From Frondihabitans sp. PhB188 (GTDB lineage Bacteria; Actinomycetota; Actinomycetes; Actinomycetales; Microbacteriaceae), in the NCBI RefSeq assembly GCF_003752365.1, contig NZ_RJUO01000004.1, positions 224,355 to 288,354 of the forward strand: a DNA stretch of 64,000 nt, read 5' to 3'. Positions within the stretch are counted from its first letter, which is position 1; each line of letters opens with the position of its first letter. This document shows positions 26,417 to 35,571 of the stretch, one piece after another. Below the pieces are notes generated by a model that saw only the letters and a list, made by a program, of their open reading frames with translations, ran no database searches and was not told where the DNA came from. A program made the position numbers and the translations under genes.

Positions 26417-27661
26417 TTAGACGGCCTGAATGCCTTGGGCTGAAGTGGGATGTGCCAGTTGGTAGGTGATCATGAGCGCGAGTTCTCGCAAGTACGTCGT
26501 CTCGAGGCTGGAGGCGTCTCTGGGCTTGCCGTCGAAGATGCAGAGAGCGCCGATGGGGGTGCCGTCGGGTGCGCTGACCGGGTAGCCGGCATAGAAGCGA
26601 ATCTCGGTGTCGAAGCTGATCCGGGAATCCTTCCACGCGTCCTCCACCACAAACGCTCCGATGGATCGGATTGTTGTTGCGCAGAACGATTCCTCGATCG
26701 GAACCTCGGTGGAAACAGAGCCGATTATGGCTTTGTTCCATTGGCGAGTGTCGGTGATAAGAGAAAACACAGCTCCTTCCGTGCCGAAGAGGTCACGTGC
26801 CCGGCGAACGATCGAGGTGTAGCGAGCTTCCGGGGAACTGTCGATGATGGCGAGGCCTTCGAGTGCCGCGAGCCGCCTGCGAAGCGCGAGAGGGCCCGTC
26901 AGCTTCTTCCGGTCCGGGTCGTCGGGCGTCGGGTCGTCGTGTGCCGTGTCGAGAAGAGGAACGAGGTGCCGGGCCACGGTCACCGCCCATGCCTTGTACA
27001 CGGCCGGGCTCTTGAAACGCAGCCGGTCGACAGCGTCGAGAGCGCTCTCGGGGACGGCTGGTGCAGGGAGGTAGCGCAGTCGGTCCTGCCCGAGGAGAGC
27101 AGCCTCGGTGACCTTGTTCAGGCTCTCGGCCCACTGATCGACGAGGCCGTTTTCCTTCGTCCGCGTGATGTTGATCGAACTCGCCGGCTGGATTCCCACG
27201 ACGGTGATCGTTGTTGTTGGCGGTGAGGTCTCGAGGAGGGCAGACGTGAGCTGGTCGACGCGTTCCCGCCACACGCCGGGCGGCATGAGTTGAAAGGCGT
27301 CTCCGACACCGGTCAGCACGACCACGGCGTCATAGACGTTGAGGTCGTGCCCTTCGAAAGACGCCAGCGCATCGGTGATCGACATTCCGGGGGTGGCGAC
27401 GACGTCCACGTCGGCGCCGAGGCCCGTCCGGAGCGCTAGCTCCCGGGCGAGTTGGCCGGGCAAGGCCAGAGCGTGCAGGCGTACTCCCCATGAGATGGCG
27501 TACTCGTTTCCCACGACCAGGATCCGGTGGCCGATCGGAGCGGGAACTCTCGCCGAGGGCAAATCGTCGGGTCGCGCCACCAAGCCGGCTCGCGACGACA
27601 GAAACCGGTACTTTTTGCGCATCACGTTGCGGACGGCAGGAACGAGGCTGGTGCTGATCAT
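26417..27661 (-). CDS. SGNH-like domain fused to GAF domain (degenerate active site)
   Basis: A 414-aa protein with two parts. Residues about 40-235 follow the SGNH-hydrolase fold (HRILVVGNEYAISWGVRLHA, ALPGQLARELALRTG, VVVLTGVGDAFQLMP), but block I reads GNE where GDS is expected, so the nucleophilic Ser is missing. Residues about 270-405 form a GAF domain (AALEGLAIIDSSPEARYTSI, GAVFSLITDTRQWNKAIIG, FYAGYPVSAPDGTPIGALCI). The start ATG at 27661 has GGAG upstream. A second protein with the same two-domain order is encoded at 51839-53089. A sensory role is inferred. Confidence 0.8.
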   Translation of the reverse strand: MISTSLVPAVRNVMRKKYRFLSSRAGLVARPDDLPSARVPAPIGHRILVVGNEYAISWGVRLHALALPGQLARELALRTGLGADVDVVATPGMSITDALASFEGHDLNVYDAVVVLTGVGDAFQLMPPGVWRERVDQLTSALLETSPPTTTITVVGIQPASSINITRTKENGLVDQWAESLNKVTEAALLGQDRLRYLPAPAVPESALDAVDRLRFKSPAVYKAWAVTVARHLVPLLDTAHDDPTPDDPDRKKLTGPLALRRRLAALEGLAIIDSSPEARYTSIVRRARDLFGTEGAVFSLITDTRQWNKAIIGSVSTEVPIEESFCATTIRSIGAFVVEDAWKDSRISFDTEIRFYAGYPVSAPDGTPIGALCIFDGKPRDASSLETTYLRELALMITYQLAHPTSAQGIQAV

Positions 27662-27869
27662 GGGGTCTCCGGTGGTGAATTGCGACGATGACGCCACAGT
27701 CGCCGCGACGTGATGGACCTCAGCCCACCGTCTCGTCACCTAGCTGTGGCGGACTCTCACGCTAAGAAGGGCAGGGGTCAATGCACTATCCGCATCCTGC
27801 ACCGGCGAAGCCGTATGGTGCCGAATGCGATGACCGTCGTGGCTCCACCGACCTGAGTAGAATCCATCC

Positions 27870-28898
27870 ATGAGAGCAAGCACAGAGATGTTTGCCGACC
27901 ACAGGATCGTTTCGGCCCACGGCATCGACGAGTCACGAGAGGCCCTCAAAAGCGTCTACCTTCCCGTGGAGTTCCCATCCGCCGGGGCGGCCTCCACCGT
28001 CGGCCTGCATCTGAACGCGCTGCCTGTCGGGCGAGTCACCGTCGGGTTCATGAGCTTCCAAGACGCCGTCCGGATCCACACGGCAGAACCCGAGAACTAC
28101 CACATCGACATTCCCACCCAGTCACGAACCGTCATGGGCGCCGTCCACGGCCCACAAGTGTACGGAACAGAGAAGGCGGCCGGTGTCTTCATGCCGGGCC
28201 GCCCCGTCGAATTGGACTGCGACCAAGGCTTTGCTCAAGTCGCCCTCATGATTCCGCGCGGAGAAATCCAGCGGCAGACAGAACAGTTACTCGACGTGCA
28301 CGATCTCCCTCCTCTCGTATTCGAGACGGAACTGAGCCTCGAGACGGCCGGTGGCCAGACGCTCCTTCAGACGCTTCGGCTCATCGACGGCGCCTCCCGA
28401 CGAACCCGCGGCCTGTTGTCCCATCCACTGTCTGTGCACCACCTGGAACAAGTCCTTCTCGACGTCCTCCTTTTCTCACAACCCCACAACTATTTCGACG
28501 CCTTGCATGCGCCGGTGCCGAGCTCGGGTCACAGAGACGTGGCCCGCGCGGTCGAGCTGCTCCAGAACGACCCGGCCCGCTCGTGGACGATCAACGAGCT
28601 CGCGCACGAGGCGGCGACGAGCGCGCGAAGCCTTCACCTGGCCTTCCGCAACAGTCTCGACACCACGCCGATGAGATACCTGCAGCGGATCCGACTGGAG
28701 AGAGCTCGCGAGGACCTCCTCAGCGCGCCTTCGGGCACTGTCACGATCACCGGCGTGGCGAACAAGTGGGGCTTCGTGCACCTCGGGCGATTCGCCGCCG
28801 CGTACTCACGGCGATTCTCTGAACTACCCTCGGACACGATCCGCCTCACGGCAACGACAATGGCGAGCGAACCGCATACACCCTCTGATTCGGACTGA
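27870..28898 (+). CDS. AraC-family transcriptional regulator
   Basis: A 342-aa regulator with an AraC_binding_2-type N-terminal domain (about 40-215) and a C-terminal double helix-turn-helix (WTINELAHEAATSARSLHLA, GVANKWGFVHLGRFAAAYS). TAGAAT at 27858-27863 ends 6 nt before the ATG, indicating a leaderless transcript. It is divergent from the SGNH-like/GAF gene (208-bp gap); the two may be functionally linked, since a second AraC gene and the second GAF fusion occur far apart elsewhere. Confidence 0.9.
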   Translation: MRASTEMFADHRIVSAHGIDESREALKSVYLPVEFPSAGAASTVGLHLNALPVGRVTVGFMSFQDAVRIHTAEPENYHIDIPTQSRTVMGAVHGPQVYGTEKAAGVFMPGRPVELDCDQGFAQVALMIPRGEIQRQTEQLLDVHDLPPLVFETELSLETAGGQTLLQTLRLIDGASRRTRGLLSHPLSVHHLEQVLLDVLLFSQPHNYFDALHAPVPSSGHRDVARAVELLQNDPARSWTINELAHEAATSARSLHLAFRNSLDTTPMRYLQRIRLERAREDLLSAPSGTVTITGVANKWGFVHLGRFAAAYSRRFSELPSDTIRLTATTMASEPHTPSDSD

Positions 28899-29064
28899 TC
28901 GGCCCCGCTTCCAGTCCGATGTGAAGGATCATTAGATGACGCAGTCGACGGTTGACTATCGTGCAAATTCAACCGACGACAAGGGCTGCAAGCCGGTTCT
29001 TGTCGACCCAGTTTAAGTCTGAGGGAGCAGGGTCGGCATTGGTCGCTTTACAAATCGGTGAGAC

Positions 29065-29092
29065 GTCTCGCAAATCAATAGTTTTGCAAGAC
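29065..29092 (+). repeat. 28-bp dyad, copy 3 (best symmetry)
   Basis: Left half GTCTCGCAAAT and right half TTTTGCAAGAC are inverted with 9 of 11 positions matching, around CAATAG. It is preceded by GGTGAGAC like copy 1. Lies in the 335-bp gap 28899-29233, which otherwise contains no convincing gene. Confidence 0.6.
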
Positions 29093-29233
29093 GCTCCACC
29101 TGGTGCCCGGTTGTGCCGGACCAGCTGAACGTGCTCGGCATAGTTCGGTGATGTCCAAAACCCGGTGCGACGCCTACCTAACCCGCGTGCCGCAGACCGG
29201 TCTTCACCCCGAGTTCGGTGATGCTCGACTATG

Positions 29234-29548
29234 TCAAGACCCATCTGAGTTGCGGGCGTCCTCCCTTGTCGCTGTGCGTGTCAACCAGCGCTCGAGTACC
29301 CGCCCAACGCTGCTCGTGACTAAAAGGCTAATTGCGCAGCCTTCCTCATCGCGGATAGTAAGCACCGCCTTATCGCTCCAGGCACGCCCGAGCTCGCCAA
29401 GACTCCAGGTGGTGTCTCTGTCTACACGGATCGTGTTCGTCTCGCCGTGCACCCCCGACGGCAGGTGCGCTAGAAGGGACGTTCCGAAGTCGCAGACTTC
29501 GTAGGGGCTACCTCTCCACGTCCACGTGATGCAGTTCCGCATGTTCAT
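29234..29548 (-). CDS. Hypothetical protein (104 aa)
   Basis: The frame from the ATG at 29548 (MNMRNCITWTWRGSPYEVCD) encodes a soluble protein with a central segment RVDRDTTWSLGELGRAWSDK and VLTIRDEEGCAISLLVTSS. I do not recognise it. No clear ribosome site. GC content is lower than in surrounding genes, consistent with transferred DNA. An overlapping reverse ORF at 28969-29244 looks less credible. Confidence 0.4.
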   Translation of the reverse strand: MNMRNCITWTWRGSPYEVCDFGTSLLAHLPSGVHGETNTIRVDRDTTWSLGELGRAWSDKAVLTIRDEEGCAISLLVTSSVGRVLERWLTRTATREDARNSDGS

Positions 29549-29667
29549 CCGTGGAAGATATTGGACGCGTGGCGCCACGGCAAGGGAGCTTCTCCTTAGT
29601 GCTATCGCCTTTTTCCCTGTTCGAAATTACCTATCATAACCTTCAACTTCTCGGGTCCAGTCCCCTG

Positions 29668-30357
29668 CTACTTCAACAACGAGACGGCCCGGGCGATGAC
29701 GAGCCCGAGCAGGATGAAGCCCGTGGCCGATTCGAGCGCCATCAGCGCCTTGGCGCGGATCGACAGCGGCATCGTGTCGGTCGGGCTGAAGGCCATCGAG
29801 TTGGTCAACGAGAAGTAGAAGTAGTCGAAGTACGACGCGACCCATCCGGTCTTCTCCGACGACTGGGTTGCGACCTCCTTGACGGCGTCGGCATCTTCGT
29901 CTTGCGGAAACCGGAAGTCGGCGTCGGGCATGCTCTCTCGGCCGGCGTGACGTCTCGTGACTGGTCCGCCACGGTCGAGTTCCCAGTAGACGAGGGCGTA
30001 GGCGATGATCCCGGTCAACCACACCTGGAGCGCTGCCAGGAGCAGGCGCGGCCCGTCATCGGACGTCGACGTCACCAGCTGCGTGACGAGCTGGGCGAAG
30101 GCGACGAGGTTCGCCGCGACGAGAAGGAAGGCGATTCCGCTGGAGACGTACTTCGACCATCGTGTCTCGCGATGCATTCGGGCCGGGTTGAGGGCGATCA
30201 GGGGAATCATGGCGACGACGCCGACGGCGACGACGCTGAAGCGCAGCGGTGGCCAGAACGTGCTCGGGAGGGTCGCGTAAAGCGCCAATGCGACAAGGAG
30301 GGCAGCAATGGCCGGTAGGCGGTGCTCGGAGCGCTCGCTCTGAGGGGAGCTCGACAT
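29668..30357 (-). CDS. Multi-pass membrane protein with ion-channel-like C-terminal pore region
   Basis: A 229-aa protein with about four N-terminal transmembrane helices, an acidic hydrophilic stretch (MPDADFRFPQDEDADAV) and a C-terminal module DYFYFSLTNSMAFSPTDTMP followed by ESATGFILLGLVIARAVSLL. That module has the layout of a two-helix potassium-channel pore (Y-F-S-L-T..., D-T-x-P, terminal helix ending in AR), but the filter-type TVGYG is replaced by NSMAFSPTD, so selectivity would differ or be lost. DUF1345 proteins carry a related segment. A 3' fragment of a second copy is at 20021-20262. Lies 55 nt downstream of the phosphoketolase gene and may be in its operon. Confidence 0.75.
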   Translation of the reverse strand: MSSSPQSERSEHRLPAIAALLVALALYATLPSTFWPPLRFSVVAVGVVAMIPLIALNPARMHRETRWSKYVSSGIAFLLVAANLVAFAQLVTQLVTSTSDDGPRLLLAALQVWLTGIIAYALVYWELDRGGPVTRRHAGRESMPDADFRFPQDEDADAVKEVATQSSEKTGWVASYFDYFYFSLTNSMAFSPTDTMPLSIRAKALMALESATGFILLGLVIARAVSLLK

Positions 30358-30412
30358 CGTCAACGACCTGTAGCTGCGGACGCGAGGTCGTCGAGGCTCT
30401 CGACGGTCTTCT

Positions 30413-32806
30413 TCATGAGGACTCTCCGAAGCGCCATCCGGTGACGTCGGGGTGGTCCTCACCGTGTTCATACGCGTAGGCGCGCGCTTCCACCCGCAGC
30501 CGCTCGAACTCGGCCGCGGCGTCCGGGTGCCGCGATGACAGTCCCGGCACGTACTTCAGGACATCGAGCACGAGCTTGTACCGGTCGATGTCATTGAGCA
30601 TCGCCATGTCGAACGGCGTCGTCGTGGTGCCCTTCTCCTGAAACCCCCGCACGTGGATGTTGTCGTGCCCGTGCCGCCGGTAGGTGAGCTGGTGCACGAG
30701 CGACGGATAGCCGTGGAAGTCGAACACCACGGGCCGGTCAGTGGTGAACAGCGCGTCGAACTGGTCGTCCGTGAAGCCGTGGGGGTGCTCGCGCTGGTCT
30801 TGCAGCTTCATCAGGTCGACGACGTTGACCACCCGCACGGCGACCTCGGGGAAGCTCTCGCGGATCAGGTCGGCGGCCGCGACGGTCTCGAGGGTCGGCA
30901 CGTCGCCGGCGCAGGCGAGGACCACGTCGGGGAGGGGATCGTCGCGATCGGTCGAGCCGGGAGTTCCTGCCCATTCCCAGATGCCGGCGCCGAGCCGCAC
31001 GTGTTCTTCGGCCTCGTTCATGCTGAGCCACGCCGGCTGCTCCTGCTTGCCGGCGACGACGACCTGCACGGTGTCGACGTCGCGGAGCGCCTTGTCCATG
31101 ACCGCGAGGAGGGTGTTGGCGTCGGGTGCGAGGGAGATCCTGACCAGGTGCGCCTGCTTGTTGACGACGACGTCGAGAAACCCAGGATCCTGGTGCGAGA
31201 AGCCGTTGTGGTCCTGGCGCCAGACATGCGACGACAGTAGGTAGACGAACGACGAGATAGGGCGGCGCCACTCGATGTCCCTCGTCGCCTCGAGCCATTT
31301 CGCGTGCTGGTTGAACATCGAGTCGACGATGTGCACGAATGCCTCGTACGTGTTCAGCAGCCCGTGCCTGCCGGTGAGAAGGTACCCCTCGAGCATTCCC
31401 TGCAAGAGGTGCTCGCTCAGCACCTCGGTGACTCGGCCGGCGCGCGCCTGGTGCTCGTCCGTGTCGAGGATCTCGGCGCCCCACTGCCGGTCGGTGACGT
31501 CGAAGACGGCGTCCAGCTTGTTCGACACCGTCTCATCGGGGCCGAACAGCCGAAAGGTCGACGGGTTGTCGCGCATGACATCGGCGAGCCAGGCACCGAA
31601 GCCCTTCGTCGCCGACGCGCTCATCGTGCGGGAGCCGCCGGTGTCGATGCCGTGGGCCCGGAAGTCCGCCAGTCGCAGATCGGTGCGGATCCTCCCGCCG
31701 TTCGCGATGGGAGTCGCGCTCATGCGGGCGTCGCCGTGCGGCTTGATCGCCGACAGCGATTCGTCGGGGACGCCGTCGTCCCCGAACAGCGCCTGCGGGT
31801 CGTACGACTTCATCCAGTCCTCGAGCTGCCGCAGGTGGTCCGGATTTTCCCTCACCTCGGCGAGTGGCACCTGATGCGCTCGCCAGGTGTTCTCGACCGG
31901 CTTGCCATCAACCTCCTTCGGCCCGGTCCAGCCCTTCGGCGTGCGGAGGATGATCATGGGCCAGCGAACGGGCGCAGGAACTCCGGGTCCGCCGTCGGCA
32001 CCGCCCCGTGCGGCGGACTGGATCCCGTCGATCAGCCGTAGCGCCTCGTCGACGGCGGCGGCCATGCGCTCGTGCACCGGCGCGGCCTCCTCGCCGTCGT
32101 ATCCGCCCGACACCACGAAAGGCTCGTAGCCGTAGCCGCGGAAGAGCGCGAGCAGGTCGTCTTCCGGGATGCGCGCGAGGATGGTGGGGTTGGCGATCTT
32201 GTAGCCGTTGAGGTTCAGGATCGGCAGCACCGCCCCGTCGTGCTCCGGATCGAGCAGCTTGCCCGCATGCCAGCTCGTCGCGAGCGGCCCCGTCTCGGCC
32301 TCGCCGTCGCCGACCACGCAGGCAGCGATGAGGTCGGGGTTGTCGAGAACGGCGCCGTAGGCGTGCGACAGCGAGTAGCCGAGCTCACCGCCCTCGTTGA
32401 TCGAGCCCGGCACGTTCGGGGCGTCGTGCGACGGGATCCCGCCGGGGAAGGAGAACTGACGGAACAGCTTCTGCATCCCGGCCTTGTCGCGCGTCACGTC
32501 GGGTACGAGTTCCGAGTACGTGCCGTCGAGCCACGCGTTGGCGACCATCGCCGGGCCGCCGTGGCCGGGACCGCATACGTAGATCATCTGCCGCTTGTCA
32601 CGAACGATCACCCGGTTCAGGTGCGCATAGACGAAGTTCAGCGCCGGGGAGGTTCCCCAGTGGCCGAGGAGACGCGGCTTGATGCGCTCGGGTGCGAGCG
32701 GTTCGTGAAGCAGCGGATCGTCCATGAGGTAGATCTGGCCGACGGTCAGGTAGTTGGCGGCGCGCCACCAGGCGTCAACGGCTTCCAGGTGATCGGTTGT
32801 CGTCAT
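30413..32806 (-). CDS. xfp: Xylulose-5-phosphate/fructose-6-phosphate phosphoketolase
   Basis: ThDP enzyme that splits xylulose 5-phosphate or fructose 6-phosphate with phosphate to give acetyl phosphate and an aldose phosphate. At 797 aa it is full length. Diagnostic blocks: LGHWGTSPALNFVYAHLNR, GPGHGGPAMVANAWLDG, the ThDP motif GDGEAETGPLA...NLNGYKIANPT, and WRQDHNGFSHQDPGF. The start ATG at 32806 is chosen over the longer frame because MTTTDHLEAVDAWWRAANYL is the usual beginning. The pore-like membrane gene follows. It would join the island's aldehyde and C2 metabolism. Confidence 0.97.
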   Translation of the reverse strand: MTTTDHLEAVDAWWRAANYLTVGQIYLMDDPLLHEPLAPERIKPRLLGHWGTSPALNFVYAHLNRVIVRDKRQMIYVCGPGHGGPAMVANAWLDGTYSELVPDVTRDKAGMQKLFRQFSFPGGIPSHDAPNVPGSINEGGELGYSLSHAYGAVLDNPDLIAACVVGDGEAETGPLATSWHAGKLLDPEHDGAVLPILNLNGYKIANPTILARIPEDDLLALFRGYGYEPFVVSGGYDGEEAAPVHERMAAAVDEALRLIDGIQSAARGGADGGPGVPAPVRWPMIILRTPKGWTGPKEVDGKPVENTWRAHQVPLAEVRENPDHLRQLEDWMKSYDPQALFGDDGVPDESLSAIKPHGDARMSATPIANGGRIRTDLRLADFRAHGIDTGGSRTMSASATKGFGAWLADVMRDNPSTFRLFGPDETVSNKLDAVFDVTDRQWGAEILDTDEHQARAGRVTEVLSEHLLQGMLEGYLLTGRHGLLNTYEAFVHIVDSMFNQHAKWLEATRDIEWRRPISSFVYLLSSHVWRQDHNGFSHQDPGFLDVVVNKQAHLVRISLAPDANTLLAVMDKALRDVDTVQVVVAGKQEQPAWLSMNEAEEHVRLGAGIWEWAGTPGSTDRDDPLPDVVLACAGDVPTLETVAAADLIRESFPEVAVRVVNVVDLMKLQDQREHPHGFTDDQFDALFTTDRPVVFDFHGYPSLVHQLTYRRHGHDNIHVRGFQEKGTTTTPFDMAMLNDIDRYKLVLDVLKYVPGLSSRHPDAAAEFERLRVEARAYAYEHGEDHPDVTGWRFGESS

Positions 32807-33328
32807 GCGTCTACTCTGCCCCTGCGTATACGTGACCGACCAAGACTCGGGATGGACGAGCATTCGCGCCGGTCTGAGAATACGAGGACGCACTAAACGC
32901 TCGGCTGATGGTGGCGCGTCCGCTAGAAAGATTCGTTGCTCTCATCATCGTTGAAGAATATGTCCGGACGGGACGCCAAAATGTCTAGCCCTTTGACCTG
33001 CTTCGAGAGCCGTTTTACCGTTTTCTCGCCAAGAGAAGTCGACCCGATTCCGATTTCTTCACGGCGGGGTGCGACCTGGTCCCTACGCCTGTTCGCCGGT
33101 GAACGCCCTCCCGCATGCGTGACGCGGTCGAGGGAGTTCACAATCCCTCATGGATCGGTCTGTTGTGGACACCCATATCGATTCTGGAGAATCAACCCCC
33201 TCGACCCCGGCAAAGTCGCCCCGTAGCGTCGAACTCGTTGCACGTTGATTTCTGCTCCGCCGTTCCCAGCCCCTGGACCGCGGCCTTGACCGACGATGAC
33301 CGGCAGCAGCCACAAGGGGCAGGCACTC
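32807..33328 (+). other. Intergenic region between phosphoketolase and the DUF7882 module
   Basis: About 520 bp. A reverse ORF at 32923-33141 (72 aa, ending SRPDIFFNDDESNESF) is possible but has no clear ribosome site or family, and might be a truncated 3' end. Otherwise I see only moderate-GC spacer. Confidence 0.3.
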
Positions 33329-33601
33329 ATGTTGAGAACGAAGTTGCGCATCGACGGCCAGGTATTTCTCCTACAGGAGACGATCGATGTCCCTCAGTTG
33401 AAGCGAGACATTATGGCGGCCATGCAGACCGGGGCAGCATTCGTGAACTTCGACACTCACTCCCACGGGCTGGTGTCAGTCCTCATGACCCAGCAGATCC
33501 CGGTCCGGTTCGAGTCAGTGGAGAAGTCCGAAGACGAGGTCGATGACTGGGTCGCGACGCCTCCCACCTTCGACTTCGAGGGCTACAACCTCGAGCACTG
33601 A
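33329..33601 (+). CDS. Small conserved protein of the DUF7882 module (90 aa)
   Basis: The ATG at 33329 (MLRTKLRIDGQVF) follows an AGGGG site; the longer frame from 33296 adds residues without a ribosome site. The protein is beta-rich then acidic, ending FDFEGYNLEH. It converges on two reverse-strand genes, one of them DUF7882-like. The same arrangement, disrupted by an IS, appears at 13849-14164. Function unknown; I recall such gene pairs as common in Microbacteriaceae. Confidence 0.7.
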   Translation: MLRTKLRIDGQVFLLQETIDVPQLKRDIMAAMQTGAAFVNFDTHSHGLVSVLMTQQIPVRFESVEKSEDEVDDWVATPPTFDFEGYNLEH

Positions 33602-33613
33602 CCCGAGGCCCAG

Positions 33614-33826
33614 TCAGCCGTTCAAGGTGATGGCGGCGACACTGATCTGGGTGTGGGCGTTGATCAGCAGGTCGACGGCCTTCACGGTCCCCTCGCCTTC
33701 ATTGACGGTCAGCCAGAATGGTTCTCCTGACGTGGACGCGGCCAAGATTCGGGCTTTGAATCTGGCGGGGTCGTCGGCGGCGACGCTGTACGGGTGGCCG
33801 TCGTAGATGATGTCGAGGCGGATCAT
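33614..33826 (-). CDS. Small conserved protein of the DUF7882 module (70 aa)
   Basis: The protein begins MIRLDIIYDGHPYSVAADDP and contains GEPFWLTVNEGEGTVKAVDL; it looks like a small beta-sheet protein. The ATG (33826) overlaps the TGA of the upstream DUF7882-type gene (ATGA), so translation is coupled. It shares the 'xYDGxPYSV / GEPxWLxVNEGEG' pattern, from memory, with many family members in Microbacteriaceae; function unknown. Confidence 0.75.
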   Translation of the reverse strand: MIRLDIIYDGHPYSVAADDPARFKARILAASTSGEPFWLTVNEGEGTVKAVDLLINAHTQISVAAITLNG

Positions 33827-34146
33827 GAGGTAGCGGCCCCGTTCTGAGGGGCCTGCGGTTCTGGGACGATATGCAGCCCGGCGTTGGTGTTGGCGGACAT
33901 CTCGAGAGCATGGATCCATGCGGGGTTGATGGCCGGGGTCTTGGACCCGTAGTACTTGTAGACCAGTGGAATAGAAGGGTGCAACCAGATGGATGTACGA
34001 CCGTCGCCGATGGACTGATCGTCTTTCCAAGAGAAATGGAACGCTTCTCCGCGACGAAGCTTGATGCTGATGACAATCTGCAGATGCGCAAGGGTCCGGT
34101 CGTCGAAGTCGACGCTCAATGCCCGGTCGTACGCGAACTTGCCCAT
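33823..34146 (-). CDS. DUF7882-family protein
   Basis: A 107-aa protein starting MGKFAYDRALSVDFDDRTLA, with KLRRGEAFHFSW and GDGRTSIWLHPSIPLVYKYY. The pattern (N-terminal 'Y..LSVDFDDRTLAHLQ', central 'R..E.F.FSW', 'G.G..SIW..P.IPL.Y') is the one I associate with DUF7882, a family seen mainly in Microbacteriaceae. No catalytic residue can be named. It is first in a coupled two-gene unit. A truncated paralogue lies at 13925. Confidence 0.75.
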   Translation of the reverse strand: MGKFAYDRALSVDFDDRTLAHLQIVISIKLRRGEAFHFSWKDDQSIGDGRTSIWLHPSIPLVYKYYGSKTPAINPAWIHALEMSANTNAGLHIVPEPQAPQNGAATS

Positions 34147-34434
34147 ACTCTCACCCCACGATGCTGGGCGACGCGCAGCCCCAGTGACCGGGCATCGCAG
34201 CCCGGACCGCTGCGCGTACAGGGATCAGGGATAGCTGACAATATCGCGCCCAGCGCCACTACCCCGAATGTGAGCGCCCCAATAGTCAGAAGTCTGTCGG
34301 GGCAGCGGTCCCCGCACGCCGGACAGCATGGGCGTTCCGGTGACGGTCGAGCTCGGCCGGCTCCAGCCGACCGTGCATCCGTTCGGCCGCCTCGCCTGGT
34401 CGTTGCAGAGTGGGGCGCGCGTAGCGTCAAAGGC

Positions 34435-35460
34435 ATGCGCATTGTGGTCATCGGAGCAACCGGGAACGTCGGATCAGCGATCCTGACGCGCCTCCACCAG
34501 CAACCAGGTGTCGATCTCGTCGGCATCGCCCGGCGGCGCCCCGATGACACCGTCCCGCCCTACGCGAACGTCCAGTGGCATGCCCTCGACATCGGGGACG
34601 ACGACTCGGCCTCACGATTGATCGACGTGTTCGATGGTGCCGACGCCGTCATCTGCGTCGCGTGGGCGCTCCAGCCAACTCACGACCAGGCAGCGATGAT
34701 GCGCACGAGCGTCACGGGGACCCAGCACGTCATGGAGGCCGTCGCGGCCGCGGGAGTCCCGCAGCTCGTCTATGCCTCTTCGGTGGGCACGTACGCGGCG
34801 TCGTCGAAGAAGCATCGGAGGGACGAGTCGTGGCCGGTGTGGGGGATCCGGGAGTCCAGCTACTCCCAGCAGAAGGCCCTGAACGAGTACGCCCTCGACG
34901 TGTACGAAAAAGCGCACCCTGACATTGTCGTGACCAGGCTTCGCCCGGGGTTGGTCATGCAGCAGGCCGCGGCCAGCGAGATCCTCGGATTGTTCGCCGG
35001 TTTCTGGGTTCCGACCCGGTGGCTCAAGACCATCAGGATCCCGTTCCTGCCGCTGTCGCCGCGCTTCGTCGCGCAGGTCGTGCACGCGTCGGACCTCGCT
35101 GACGCTTTCTGGCGTGCGATCGACCGTCGCGCCGGCGGCGCGTTCAACATCGCGACGGAGCCCGTCGTCACGCCGAACCTTGTCGCGTCGGTGCTGGGCA
35201 CGCGGGCAGTCCCCTTCCCGTATCGGGTGATCCGTGCCGCCGTGACGATTGCGTGGCGGCTGCGGTTTCTGCCGGTGGATGCCGGCTGGGTCGACATCGC
35301 CGCAAAGGTCCCGGTCATGAATACCGACCGAGCCCGCACCGTTCTGGGTTGGGAACCGAAAGTGTCAGCCGATACGGCGCTTGCCGCTCTCATTACAGGT
35401 CTTGCCGAGAGGTCCAACGTGCCCGCATCCGACCCACTTCGGGGCCGGCCCTCCCGCTAA
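34435..35460 (+). CDS. NAD-dependent epimerase/dehydratase (extended SDR)
   Basis: Extended short-chain dehydrogenase of 341 aa. The Rossmann motif is GATGNVG at residues 7-13; the catalytic Ser-Tyr-Lys can be placed at ASSVGTYAA and YSQQKALNEY. A late segment (TDRARTVLGWEPK) is typical of sugar-nucleotide epimerases. TAGCGT at 34422-34427 lies 7 nt before the ATG, indicating a leaderless start; the upstream frame extension to 33871 overlaps the DUF7882 gene and is rejected. Substrate unknown. Confidence 0.88.
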   Translation: MRIVVIGATGNVGSAILTRLHQQPGVDLVGIARRRPDDTVPPYANVQWHALDIGDDDSASRLIDVFDGADAVICVAWALQPTHDQAAMMRTSVTGTQHVMEAVAAAGVPQLVYASSVGTYAASSKKHRRDESWPVWGIRESSYSQQKALNEYALDVYEKAHPDIVVTRLRPGLVMQQAAASEILGLFAGFWVPTRWLKTIRIPFLPLSPRFVAQVVHASDLADAFWRAIDRRAGGAFNIATEPVVTPNLVASVLGTRAVPFPYRVIRAAVTIAWRLRFLPVDAGWVDIAAKVPVMNTDRARTVLGWEPKVSADTALAALITGLAERSNVPASDPLRGRPSR

Positions 35461-35571
35461 GACAGCAATCAACGGAAGGCGGCGGCGTTTCGTCGGCGAG
35501 GCAATGGGCCGGGTCGATGAGACACCCTGGTGTTCCGCCGGCATGGAACAAGCCGGCGGAACACTAGTGGG

